Of a stretch of 64,000 nucleotides of DNA, positions 15,579 through 24,801 are shown one piece after another. The stretch's first letter is position 1. The number at the start of each line of letters is the position of its first letter. The stretch is from CAZADS01 sp964483985 (lineage in GTDB: Bacteria > Pseudomonadota > Alphaproteobacteria > Thalassobaculales > Thalassobaculaceae), in the NCBI GenBank assembly GCA_964483985.1, contig CAZADS010000088.1:1-64000 (forward strand). Direction: 5' to 3'. Under the pieces are notes generated by a model. It was not told the origin of the DNA. It saw only the letters and a list, made by a program, of their open reading frames with translations, and did not search any database. The position numbers were made by a program, and so were the translations under genes.

Positions 15579-18166
15579 TATCGATCTCTTGGACCAATAG
15601 TCTTAAGGATTGAAAATGGTGAGGAAGAGGCTTTTTTATCCCGCAGATTAAATTTAGATCCAAACTTTGGACTCTTGATAAAACCATTACCGTCTTTTTT
15701 ATTGCGACTTTCTACGTCGATTTGTGATTTATTTTTCAACCGCGCCCGTTTCTTTAATAGCCAGCCGGTATTTTCCTTTCGAAAAATATCTTTTCCATCT
15801 ATTTCACCAACGCTTTTGTATCCAAGCTCTAAAATCATGGCACCCATCATTTCATAACCGACACCAGCCAAAGACAACATTTGTTCAGTGATACAAAATG
15901 GCTGTTTTTTGGCAGCTTTACGTACAACCACCGCCAATCGTTCGGCCATATCTACTCTTATTATCCGAGACCCCAGCCGCACATACCCTATGGCTTGGTA
16001 AAATTCGTCCGAAACGCCGCTGCATTCTTCAAAGTTGACGCGCCCAGCAGGGGGAAGCCCTTCTATAAGCGAAATATCGTTATATATAGACCATAGTAAG
16101 GCCCTTAGAACGGTTGCTTTTGCTTTAAGTAATCTTGGCATAAAAACCATCTGAGTGCCGAAACGAATACCAGAATTAGCCAGGCCTCTACGCCCTTGGT
16201 TATCTAAACTTTGTATAAGGTCATCTAACCTATCTCTTGGAACACACCCCAATGCCTCTGTGATTTGAAAACTAATACCTCGAGCTGCTCCTCTCAAATT
16301 AGTGTGGCGTAAATTCATTAAATCCGGAATACATTTTTCCAAATAGCTTAGCAACCAACCAAAAAGCCTTTCAGTGATTAATTTACGGTCTCTAGTTTCT
16401 ATCAATTCAGAAACCATTAGCTTTATGTTTGGAGATAGAGGATCACGTCCTCTCTCCAACTGCGCTACGCGTTTATCACGCCAAAGCAATTCACCGAAAT
16501 CTGTTAAGGTAAACTGACCATCATCATCGGATCGAATTTGAGCGATACGCTTTGTAAATTCGGCAGGCAGTACCCTTCGGGCAGCCGTGAGGACTGGTTT
16601 CGCATTCGGTCCGCTCAAAATTTCTGGCTTGAAGGTCAAACCTTCAAGCCTTCCCACTCTATGTCCCTCAACCGTGATATCACCGGACCCAGATATGCCG
16701 GATAACAAATCTCGGCTTTCACTTAGCTTTTGCATAAGTAAAGCAGCCCGTCGGTCGACGAAACGCTGAGTCAGTCCCTCGTGTAATGCATCAGACAAAC
16801 GGTTCTCGATTGACCGTGTCACTTGTTGCCAATGCAAAGGATCGGCCACCCAGTCGTCTCTATGCGTTATAAACGTCCATGTGCGGATATGCGCTATCCG
16901 ACTAGACAATGTATCAATATCGCCTTCCACTCTATCGAATCGCTTGATTTGGCTGTTTATCCAGTCATCCGGCAAATGCTGGGTCGCACTCGTTAAATAA
17001 TCAAAAAGATCCAGTAATAGCCGATAGTGGGATTCTGATAGTGTTTTTCTAAAATCCGGCACCTGGCAGATTTCCCACAGTAGTCTGATCCTTGAAGGGC
17101 TATCAGCACGGCGAGATACTTCCGGCATACATGATAAAGTCTCGAGCGCTCGTTGATCATCTGCGTCCCTTTTTCGAAAAAAGAAAGGATGTGACGGATG
17201 GGCGTTAAGAGAGCGCTGCAAGTCTCTTAAAGAATTATATGAAAGGTCAGAATTTCGCCAATATAACCCTTTCAAGGCGACAAACTGATGTTCTTCTATG
17301 GAAGAAATAACGTCATCGTCAAAAGGAGAACAATCTCCCGTAACTCCAAATGTACCATCGTTCATATACCTTCCGGCTCTCCCAGCGATTTGGGCTAACT
17401 CTTGCGGCGTTAAACGTCTAGGAACTCTGCCATCGAACTTAGCGTTTTCGGCAAAGGCTACATGCCCGATATCCATATTCAAGCCCATTCCGATGGCATC
17501 AGTCGCAATTAAATAATCCACTTCTCCATTTTGATACATGTTGACTTGCGCGTTTCGCGTCCGTGGAGACAAGGCTCCTAAAACGACAGCAGCACCTCCC
17601 CTCTGCTGTCGTACTAATTCTGCTAACACATAGACATCATGCGATGAAAACGCCACGACTGCTGAGCGACGAGGCAGTCTCGTAATTTTACTGGAACCGG
17701 AATATTTAAGCTTGGAAAGTCTTGGCCGACTAATAAAATCAGCGTCTGGGAACAACCTTTGTAATAGCGGGCGAACAATCTCAGCCCCAAGTAACATAGT
17801 TTCTTTAATTCCACGAGCTCGTAGAAGTCGGTCAGAAAAAATATGCCCCCGTTCCCGATCTCCCACCATTTGAATTTCATCGATGGCTAAAAAATCCACC
17901 TTGCGCCCCATTGGCATTGACTCCACCGTACATAGAAAGTACTCAGCACTAGATGGAACAATTTTTTCTTCTCCTGTGATGAGAGCAACTAGGCGACGAC
18001 CTTTTCTCGCTACTACCCGATCGTAATTTTCTCGAGCTAAAAGGCGTAAAGGAAAGCCTATCATGCCCGATGAATGACCAAGCATACGTTCAATCGCTAG
18101 GTGAGTCTTGCCAGTGTTTGTTGGGCCAAGTACTGCCGTCATCCGTGGAAATTTAAATTCGTTCAT
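15578..18166 (-). CDS. SUV3-like ATP-dependent RNA/DNA helicase
   Basis: 862 residues. Walker A is GPTNTGKT at 14-21, the Walker B box is DEIQ at 96-99 (as in mitochondrial SUV3), and GRAGRY near 265 is motif VI. A zinc or C-terminal extension follows, ending in a lysine-rich disordered tail. The family is the bacterial relative of the mitochondrial degradosome helicase Suv3. In bacteria its role is unproven but it is likely to act on RNA. It leads the transcript helicase, S4 protein, and probably the TTC38-like gene. It is divergent from htpG. Confidence 0.92.
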   Translation of the reverse strand: MNEFKFPRMTAVLGPTNTGKTHLAIERMLGHSSGMIGFPLRLLARENYDRVVARKGRRLVALITGEEKIVPSSAEYFLCTVESMPMGRKVDFLAIDEIQMVGDRERGHIFSDRLLRARGIKETMLLGAEIVRPLLQRLFPDADFISRPRLSKLKYSGSSKITRLPRRSAVVAFSSHDVYVLAELVRQQRGGAAVVLGALSPRTRNAQVNMYQNGEVDYLIATDAIGMGLNMDIGHVAFAENAKFDGRVPRRLTPQELAQIAGRAGRYMNDGTFGVTGDCSPFDDDVISSIEEHQFVALKGLYWRNSDLSYNSLRDLQRSLNAHPSHPFFFRKRDADDQRALETLSCMPEVSRRADSPSRIRLLWEICQVPDFRKTLSESHYRLLLDLFDYLTSATQHLPDDWINSQIKRFDRVEGDIDTLSSRIAHIRTWTFITHRDDWVADPLHWQQVTRSIENRLSDALHEGLTQRFVDRRAALLMQKLSESRDLLSGISGSGDITVEGHRVGRLEGLTFKPEILSGPNAKPVLTAARRVLPAEFTKRIAQIRSDDDGQFTLTDFGELLWRDKRVAQLERGRDPLSPNIKLMVSELIETRDRKLITERLFGWLLSYLEKCIPDLMNLRHTNLRGAARGISFQITEALGCVPRDRLDDLIQSLDNQGRRGLANSGIRFGTQMVFMPRLLKAKATVLRALLWSIYNDISLIEGLPPAGRVNFEECSGVSDEFYQAIGYVRLGSRIIRVDMAERLAVVVRKAAKKQPFCITEQMLSLAGVGYEMMGAMILELGYKSVGEIDGKDIFRKENTGWLLKKRARLKNKSQIDVESRNKKDGNGFIKSPKFGSKFNLRDKKASSSPFSILKTIGPRDR

Positions 18167-18312
18167 GTGATAAAATTCTTTGATTTTCTATACTTAAGAT
18201 AAACCGAAATGACTTATAGTAGGCGTCATCCTTGCACATACACTTTAGGATACCGATATGTAGTTTAATTTTGCAAATTAGTCTTTAAATTGTCGCAGAG
18301 GGAAATTGTAAA

Positions 18313-20202
18313 ATGAGTTCGGGAAAACGCACATTTCAGGCCGAAGTCAGTAAATTATTAAACATAGTTGCACATTCTTTATACAGCGAGCGCGAAGTTT
18401 TTTTAAGAGAACTTATCTCAAATGCGGCAGATGCCTGTGATAAATTACGATATTTATCTCTTACAGATGAGAAAATATTGGAAGGTGATAATGATTTTAA
18501 AGTTCATCTTTCCATAGATAAAGAAAGTAAAACTCTCACTATTTCAGACAATGGAATAGGTATGAATGAGGAAGAACTGGACGATAATCTTGGTACTATT
18601 GCACGATCGGGAAGTAGTGCATTTTTGGAAAATTTATCAGGAGATGCCAAAGAAGACGTCGGACTGATCGGGCAATTTGGAGTTGGTTTTTATTCAGCCT
18701 TTATGGTGGCGTCAAAGGTCGAGGTTTTAACGCGGAAAGCGGGCGAGAAAACCTCCTGGCTTTGGAGCTCAGATGGATTAGGGGAATACGCGGTTAGCAG
18801 TGCCAAAAAAGTTGATAGGGGTTCTGTTATTACACTTCACCTAAAGGAGGATGCTGAAGAATTTCTTGAGGAAATTCGTTTGCGCACCATCGTAAAAACA
18901 TATTCTGATCACATTGCTCTCCCAATAGTCCTTAAGAAAGAAAAGGAAAATGAGACCCTCAACGAAGCTTCTGCGCTATGGACTAGACCAAAAAAGGGTA
19001 TTAGCAGTGATCAATATACTGAATTTTACCGTCACGTAAGCCACGGTTATGACGAACCATGGATGACGACGCATTGGCGAGCAGAGGGGCGTTTTGAATA
19101 TAACGCTTTGTTATTTACTCCATCTAATCGACCTTTTGACTTATTTCATCCAGATCGAAAACACCGAGTCAAACTGTATGTAAAAAGAGTATTTATTACA
19201 GATGATTGTGATGGGCTAGTTCCGGAATATTTGCGGTTCGTTAAAGGCGTAATTGATTGTGAGGACTTGCCTCTCAATGTAAGTAGAGAAATGCTACAAA
19301 AAAACCAAATGCTATCTTCTATTAGCAATGCGGTAACAAAACGTATTTTAACAGAATATAGTCGTAAAGCAGATAAAAAGCCTGATGAATATACAGAATT
19401 CTGGAACAATTTTGGTGCAGTGCTCAAAGAGGGTTTGTATGGCACGCCAACAGAACATAGATCAACTTTACTGGAGTTGGCTCGGTTTAAATCCTCCACC
19501 CGAGATGGATTAGTGAGTTTAAAAGAGTACATAGAATCAATGAAGGACGGCCAAGATACAATTTACTACATAACAGGTGAGAACGAAGATGCAGTGCGAA
19601 GTTCCCCACATTTAGAGGGTTTTGCGGCTAAAGCAATCGAAGTCTTATTATTAACCGATCCAATTGATGATTTTTGGATCTCCTCCATGTTTGAGGGCTA
19701 TAAAGAAAAAAAATTCGCTTCCGTTACCCGAGGTTCGGCGGATTTGGGTCATATCAAAGAAAACGATGAAGACACCCAAAACGAAGACCCATCGGACGAT
19801 TCAAGCGCAAAGGAATCTAGTGATATTCCTCCTCTAATTGCCTCACTGAAGCTGGCTCTCAACGATAAGGTTAAGGACGTGAGATCATCGTCCAGATTAA
19901 CCGATTCAGCCTGCTGCTTGGTCGCAGATGACGGTGATATTGATATGAACCTGGAACGCCTTCTCCGTCAACACCAACAAGTAAAAGAAGCATCACTTAG
20001 AGTTTTAGAGATAAATGCCGATCATCCACTAATTAAAGGTCTTGCAAAAAAAGTCAAAAAAGGAAAAGCTGGTTTTAATATCGACGATGCAGCCTTCCTT
20101 TTATTAGATCAGGCTCGGATTATCGACGGAGAGCAGGTGAACGACGTTAAAGAATTTGCTCAGCGAATGTCCCGAGTTATGGAAATGGGTCTAACAAAAT
20201 AA
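18313..20202 (+). CDS. htpG: HtpG, bacterial Hsp90 chaperone
   Basis: 629 residues, full length. The GHKL ATPase N-terminal domain is evident from EVFLRELISNAADACDKLR, DNGIGM and GQFGVGFYSAF; the middle domain includes the conserved LPLNVSREMLQ. HtpG is a cytosolic ATP-dependent chaperone. A GAGGG ribosome site precedes the ATG. A charged Glu/Asp-rich insertion near residues 480-510 (NEDPSDDSSAKESSD) separates middle and C-terminal domains and is larger than in the E. coli protein. No neighbour on the plus strand. Confidence 0.97.
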   Translation: MSSGKRTFQAEVSKLLNIVAHSLYSEREVFLRELISNAADACDKLRYLSLTDEKILEGDNDFKVHLSIDKESKTLTISDNGIGMNEEELDDNLGTIARSGSSAFLENLSGDAKEDVGLIGQFGVGFYSAFMVASKVEVLTRKAGEKTSWLWSSDGLGEYAVSSAKKVDRGSVITLHLKEDAEEFLEEIRLRTIVKTYSDHIALPIVLKKEKENETLNEASALWTRPKKGISSDQYTEFYRHVSHGYDEPWMTTHWRAEGRFEYNALLFTPSNRPFDLFHPDRKHRVKLYVKRVFITDDCDGLVPEYLRFVKGVIDCEDLPLNVSREMLQKNQMLSSISNAVTKRILTEYSRKADKKPDEYTEFWNNFGAVLKEGLYGTPTEHRSTLLELARFKSSTRDGLVSLKEYIESMKDGQDTIYYITGENEDAVRSSPHLEGFAAKAIEVLLLTDPIDDFWISSMFEGYKEKKFASVTRGSADLGHIKENDEDTQNEDPSDDSSAKESSDIPPLIASLKLALNDKVKDVRSSSRLTDSACCLVADDGDIDMNLERLLRQHQQVKEASLRVLEINADHPLIKGLAKKVKKGKAGFNIDDAAFLLLDQARIIDGEQVNDVKEFAQRMSRVMEMGLTK

Positions 20203-21127
20203 AAGCCGGAGATAATCTATACCCGAAATGGTCTTCATTTTGCGTTGCTGTTCATTGAAATTCACTCTTAGGGGGATAAATCGGTTAGCTCGCTTTTTTC
20301 CAATGCTGCTAAAAGTGCTTATCCTTTTTGCCATGGAGAACCTCTCTGAAGGACAAAGTTTAACATTTGATGTCGCTTACGGGGATGCTAGCTCTTAACT
20401 ACCCAAAAATTTGACCACATCATTATATTTCCAGTGGTCATCTTAGGTGTTTGATTAATTGCTTCAGGACTATAACCTAGCTATTCCAACGGCCAAGCCA
20501 ATAATCGCGGCATCCGTGACTGGAGTTACAACTAGGAGTTCGCTGACAAAACAAACAAACGAATTATTGCTATCTGTTATACAAATGGACCTATTTCCGT
20601 AATCAATGCTAAGGGTTCTCCCGCGTATAATTAAAAACAGCTTAGGTACACCAATCCTATGAATTCAGTCGCTGTCTTTTAAAAATTTCTAAAGATAGGC
20701 TTGTTGAAGTTAGTAGAATTCCATTGGCAGAAACGAGGTCAAGAATCCTTTCCCAGAAATTTCATGAGCTCTATATGAATACTGTAATGCTGCGTTCATT
20801 TAAGTAGAGCAACGTGTTTTAAGTTCCTCGAAACGTTTTTATTATATTTGAGAATCTGTTTTTTTACCATAATTTGATTCTTTTGAATCTGTTTTCATGT
20901 TTATCGACTGCCGCTACATTATTCATTTTAAACAGTGCATTAACGAACACCTGCGTGACACCGGAAATTCTTTCGCAATGTTGTTCTATAGATTGGACCC
21001 TCTAAAGATCGGCCGACAGATTTTCAACGCTTAGAATATTTAAGGTGACCCGATAGACATATCCAGAACGTTGCCCTTCTGCTAATTTTCCAAAATTTAG
21101 CAGAAGGGAATGCAAGCCATATAACGA
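20203..21127. other. 925-bp region without a recognisable gene; possible decayed coding DNA
   Basis: No frame of 60 codons is present. Several short plus-strand frames read like protein, in different phases: a 47-codon frame from a TTG near 20461, a 54-codon frame near 20655-20815 without a start, and a 45-codon frame with ATG at 20897-21034 whose SFAMLFYRLDPLKIG part is faintly like the start of a GGDEF domain. A phrase near 20334 (NLSEGQSLTFDV) resembles a cold-shock protein tail. None is strong enough to name. The tract ends with a hairpin at 21074-21108. Confidence 0.5.
21074..21108 (-). terminator. Long hairpin downstream of the acyl-CoA synthetase gene
   Basis: CCCTTCTGCTAA and TTAGCAGAAGGG form a perfect 12-bp stem at the ends, extended by TTTT/AAAA with a one-base bulge, leaving almost no loop. 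It sits 20 bp beyond the stop of the synthetase gene, the last gene of its minus-strand group. There is no T run after it, so it may be a Rho-associated or processing hairpin rather than an intrinsic terminator. Confidence 0.5.
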
Positions 21128-22765
21128 TCAATCTCGACGTTTAAACACTCTTAAATCTATCATTTTATCGGTCGGAGTCGGTTCAGTATTTAGCGCTAAA
21201 ATTAAATGTTTTTGGATTTTTTGCGATCCCGTTTTAGGCAAATCATCCACAAATTTAATCCAACCAGGTGTTTTGAAATAGGCAAGTTTTTCATTACAAT
21301 AATCAAATAATATTTTTGCCAGAAATTCGCTGCACTGAATACCTGGCCTTAGCACTATACAAGCTAGCACTTCTTCTTCTCGCGCGCGATCTGGGATCGC
21401 TAAAACAGCCACTTGATCCACCTCTGACCTAACCTGAAGAACGGATTCAACCTCCGCGGCTGAGATATTCTCACCAGACCGCCGGATAATATTCTTTTTA
21501 CGATCTACAAAATGGAGCATACCATCAGTAGCCTGAACGACGATATCACCTGTGTGAAACCACTCACCTCGCCATGCTCGTTCTGTTGCCGCATCGTCTT
21601 TTAGATAACCTGAAAAAGCACCAAACCTTGGGGTTTCTGAAGAATATCGAATTACCATCTCTCCGGCTATACCAGGGGCTACGGGCTTATCATTATCATC
21701 ATGGATTTCTACTTCTAAACCTGAAACCGGTTTTCCCATAGCGCGCGTGCCTCTTTTTCTCGGCTCTTTATTTGCAGCAAGAACTCGCACCATTTCAGTC
21801 ATTCCCCAAACTTCAATCAAAGGAAACCCAAAACGTTCCTCAAACACAGAATGTAATTCGGGCTCCACTCCGGCTCCAAATCCTAACCTAATCCCATGTG
21901 ATCTCTCCAGTGGATCTTCGGCTTGATTTAAAAGCATGGAAGCTACCACCCCAAGATAGTGAATCACAGTTGCTCTGGTTTCCACTACATCATTCCACCA
22001 AGAACGGGGATGAAATCGATCAGGTTGAATTTGACAACCACCAATAAGCATCATACCTAGTGTAGAAACAATACCGGAATTCACATGATAAAGAGGCAAT
22101 GGATTATAGACACGTTCTCTTCCAGGGCGGAAAGAAAACAAACCGTCAAGGTCTACATACCAAGCACCCGACAACAACTCATATTGGTGTGACAACATGC
22201 ATCCCTTTGGCCTTCCGGTAGTGCCAGAGGTATAAAGTAAGCTGCTTTCGGTATTTTTATTTATTACTGTGCCTTCCTTTCGCCTTGTGGGAATAGGAAA
22301 AGCATGGTCACCTGTCTCAAAACACCAAGTTTGTATACTAGAATCAATTTTGTTTTGAGCTTCTTCGATCGTTTTTTTGTGCCGCAACAAATAAATAATC
22401 AAAACGGAATCAGAATGTTCCATTAAATAAGCCAATTCGCTAGCCCTGTAGTCAGGATTTACTGGTACACATGAGATACCTACAATATTCATGGCTAACC
22501 TAAACAATATGTGCTCTGGTCGATTGTCTAACGCGATAGCAACCCTATGGCCTAATCCATATCCTGCTTCCTGGAATCTCAAAACCCAATAATCGATTCG
22601 TTCAGCCGCTTCATTGTAAGTGATTTCGAATCCTTTATTATGGTAACCCCGTCCAGATGCCGACGGTACTGCAACGAATGTAGAATCTGGAAAACGGTCT
22701 AACGTGTATTTAAATGCTTCGCCTATCGTCGTGTTCGCGACTCTATCAAATACCTTACGCGTCAC
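21128..22765 (-). CDS. AMP-dependent acyl-CoA synthetase/ligase
   Basis: 545 residues. The adenylation motif LLYTSGTTGRPKG lies at 177-188; VWGMTEM, WFHTGDIV and KKNIIRRSGENISAAEVE are the later ANL-family motifs, and the C-terminal catalytic lysine is in LPKTGSQKIQK. It activates a carboxylic acid as acyl-adenylate and then the CoA thioester; the acid is unknown. Start is GTG at 22765, five bases after the end of the dihydroorotase-like gene, so they are one operon. That suggests the amidohydrolase releases or precedes the acid that is activated. Confidence 0.92.
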   Translation of the reverse strand: MTRKVFDRVANTTIGEAFKYTLDRFPDSTFVAVPSASGRGYHNKGFEITYNEAAERIDYWVLRFQEAGYGLGHRVAIALDNRPEHILFRLAMNIVGISCVPVNPDYRASELAYLMEHSDSVLIIYLLRHKKTIEEAQNKIDSSIQTWCFETGDHAFPIPTRRKEGTVINKNTESSLLYTSGTTGRPKGCMLSHQYELLSGAWYVDLDGLFSFRPGRERVYNPLPLYHVNSGIVSTLGMMLIGGCQIQPDRFHPRSWWNDVVETRATVIHYLGVVASMLLNQAEDPLERSHGIRLGFGAGVEPELHSVFEERFGFPLIEVWGMTEMVRVLAANKEPRKRGTRAMGKPVSGLEVEIHDDNDKPVAPGIAGEMVIRYSSETPRFGAFSGYLKDDAATERAWRGEWFHTGDIVVQATDGMLHFVDRKKNIIRRSGENISAAEVESVLQVRSEVDQVAVLAIPDRAREEEVLACIVLRPGIQCSEFLAKILFDYCNEKLAYFKTPGWIKFVDDLPKTGSQKIQKHLILALNTEPTPTDKMIDLRVFKRRD

Positions 22766-22770
22766 GTTGG

Positions 22771-24108
22771 CTAATCCCCTGAAGTTTCAAAAAAGCGAAC
22801 AGCCTTTCCCGACGGTGAACCCAATATTTCATCTTCCCGCATCACTATTTTACCACGCAAAACAGTTGCAACTGGCCAACCCGTTACTGACATACCATCG
22901 AATGGGGTCCAACCGGATTTGCTAGCTATCCATTCGTCAGAAATAATTCGTTTCGCATCCAGATCAACAATTACAAAATCCGCATCGTATCCCACCGCGA
23001 CACGGCCTTTTCCTAAAATACCAAAAATCCTTTGAGGTCCTGCCGACATCAAATCCACTACTCTTTCCAAAGAAAGACGACCTTCATGAACGTGATTGAG
23101 CAAAAGCGGTAAAGATGTTTGCACTCCCGGCATTCCACTAGGACTAGATGGATATACGGCCTCTTTCTCACCTACTGTATGTGGTGCATGATCTGAACCG
23201 ATAACGTCTACGATTCCATTACGGACAGCCGCCCACAAACCTTGCCGATGTTCTTCGGATCGAACAGGTGGGTTCATTTGAGCAAATGCGCCTAACCTCT
23301 CGTAACACTCCGGAGCTGTTAGTGTTAGATGATTTAAAGTAACCTCTACTGTCATAAGATCTTTGTGCTGGGCTAAAATATCCATTTCATCTTTAGATGA
23401 AATGTGGAGTACATGTACACGCCGTCGAGCTATTCGGGCGAGCCGTATAAGTCGTTTGGTCGCTCGAACAGCCGATTCCACATCACGCCAGTCTGGATGA
23501 GCGTCAGGTCCATTTGCGTTAGTAGCTATACTCTGACGAGAGATTAGTCGGTCTTCGTCTTCAGCATGCACTGAAACTCGACGAATCCCGTTTGCGAGAA
23601 CAGATGCAATCACTTCATCATCTTTTGCTAAAAGACTTCCCGTAGAGCTCCCCATAAAAATCTTTACTCCTGCACATCCGGGTAGACGTTCAAGATCGGC
23701 TAATTTTTCGGCATTTGAATTGTTGCCTCCCATAAAGAAGGCATAATCACACCATGCACTTACATCAGCTCTACTAAGTTTGTCATTCAGAGTATTTTGA
23801 TCAAGTGTCAATGGGCTAGTATTTGGCATCTCAAAAATAGAGGTCACACCCCCTTTTATAGCGCCTTTCGTGCCGTGAGCAATATCTTCCTTATGCTCTA
23901 AACCGGGCTCGCGGAAATGCACTTGAGAATCTATTAAACCAGGTAAAACGTGCAATCCTTTTGCATTGAATTGGTTCGGAGCAGGTGTTTGCCCAAGGGC
24001 ACCTATAAAGGTTACTTTACCCCCAGACACACCGACGTCTGCTTCTATCAAACCTCCCGGTGTCATGACCCGACCGTTTCTAATAATAAGTTCGTAAGAT
24101 TGAGACAT
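22771..24108 (-). CDS. Dihydroorotase-family cyclic amidohydrolase
   Basis: 445 residues of the amidohydrolase superfamily. The first metal motif reads DSQVHFREPG: Q62 replaces the first histidine of the usual HxH while H64 is kept. K149 in GVKIFMG is the position of the carboxylated lysine, with H181, H in VLHISS and D in GSDHAPH. A QxH variant occurs in a side branch of dihydroorotase-like proteins, so the gene should not be called pyrC. Reaction unknown, probably hydrolysis of a cyclic amide. It is first in an operon with the acyl-CoA synthetase. Confidence 0.85.
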   Translation of the reverse strand: MSQSYELIIRNGRVMTPGGLIEADVGVSGGKVTFIGALGQTPAPNQFNAKGLHVLPGLIDSQVHFREPGLEHKEDIAHGTKGAIKGGVTSIFEMPNTSPLTLDQNTLNDKLSRADVSAWCDYAFFMGGNNSNAEKLADLERLPGCAGVKIFMGSSTGSLLAKDDEVIASVLANGIRRVSVHAEDEDRLISRQSIATNANGPDAHPDWRDVESAVRATKRLIRLARIARRRVHVLHISSKDEMDILAQHKDLMTVEVTLNHLTLTAPECYERLGAFAQMNPPVRSEEHRQGLWAAVRNGIVDVIGSDHAPHTVGEKEAVYPSSPSGMPGVQTSLPLLLNHVHEGRLSLERVVDLMSAGPQRIFGILGKGRVAVGYDADFVIVDLDAKRIISDEWIASKSGWTPFDGMSVTGWPVATVLRGKIVMREDEILGSPSGKAVRFFETSGD

Positions 24109-24360
24109 TTTGGCTCCAGATCATTTTTAAGTTTACTAAAAGCAATCTAATAAAACAGCAATATTAATTGGCAAATTTTCCCGTTGCGATAAGCTATCCT
24201 AGAGGAGTTCAGCTGGCAAATCAGCGTTTAGTTCCTGACTCTCCCGTCGCACGCTGAGCACAACCGAGTAGATTTGAAAACATATTTCAAAGATATCAAT
24301 AGATAGTTGAAGTTATCCTATATTCCGGAAAATGAAACCAACACCTGATAGAGAACCAAA

Positions 24361-24534
24361 TTAATGAGGATCAGGGATCAAAGTCATTCTGATATCTGAT
24401 AAGGATGCGAAAAATTTTCCCGCCAGGTAATAACGGGCAGCTCGTTTATTCCGTCCTTCTGCAAATGCAGATCCAAGAATCACTGCCTCTATTAATTGAT
24501 TTAGTACTATTTGGAAATGTCCCTTTTGCGGCAT
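24361..24534 (-). CDS. Small hypothetical protein (57 residues)
   Basis: ATG at 24534 opens a 57-codon frame to TAA at 24361. The sequence is protein-like: an amphipathic helix (FQIVLNQLIEAVILGSAFAE), a basic turn (GRNKRAARYY) and a second helix, with no runs of low-complexity residues. No domain is recognised and no clear ribosome site is seen. It is antisense to a longer but less convincing plus-strand frame at 24405-24608, which is judged a shadow. It lies on the glcDEF strand in the 0.7-kb gap before the dihydroorotase-like gene. Confidence 0.45.
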   Translation of the reverse strand: MPQKGHFQIVLNQLIEAVILGSAFAEGRNKRAARYYLAGKFFASLSDIRMTLIPDPH

Positions 24535-24678
24535 GTGTGCACCATACTATACTAATTCTGTGGTTTAAAGATTGTGATAATTACTCCAAACTGATCAGGG
24601 TTTTTTAAAAACATCAGGACCTATACGACTGGAAAATATTTTTAAATTCTAAAAAAGAAAAGCAAATCTCGATTCATT

Positions 24679-24792
24679 TTAGTGACCTTTTAGAACGGAA
24701 ATATCCAACAATAAAATAAAAACAACTAAAGCTAAAATTAATATTATGCGGCTACTGCTTTTTATCCTCCACTGATGGATTATTGGACACAC
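24679..24792 (-). CDS. Possible small single-pass membrane peptide (37 residues)
   Basis: A GTG at 24792, nine bases after the glcF stop, opens 37 codons. The product has a basic N-terminal part (HQWRIKSSSR), one strongly hydrophobic segment (IILILALVVFILLL) and a short polar tail. The N-terminal half is positively charged, as expected for an inside-facing end. The start has no good ribosome site, so translation would depend on coupling to glcF. It may be chance in AT-rich DNA. Confidence 0.3.
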   Translation of the reverse strand: MCPIIHQWRIKSSSRIILILALVVFILLLDISVLKGH

Positions 24793-24801
24793 CAGACTCT
24801 A

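Noticed and set aside
24405..24608. 67-codon plus-strand frame
   Set aside because: It is antisense to the better 57-codon frame, has a low-quality sequence with odd hydrophobic runs, and no recognisable domain.
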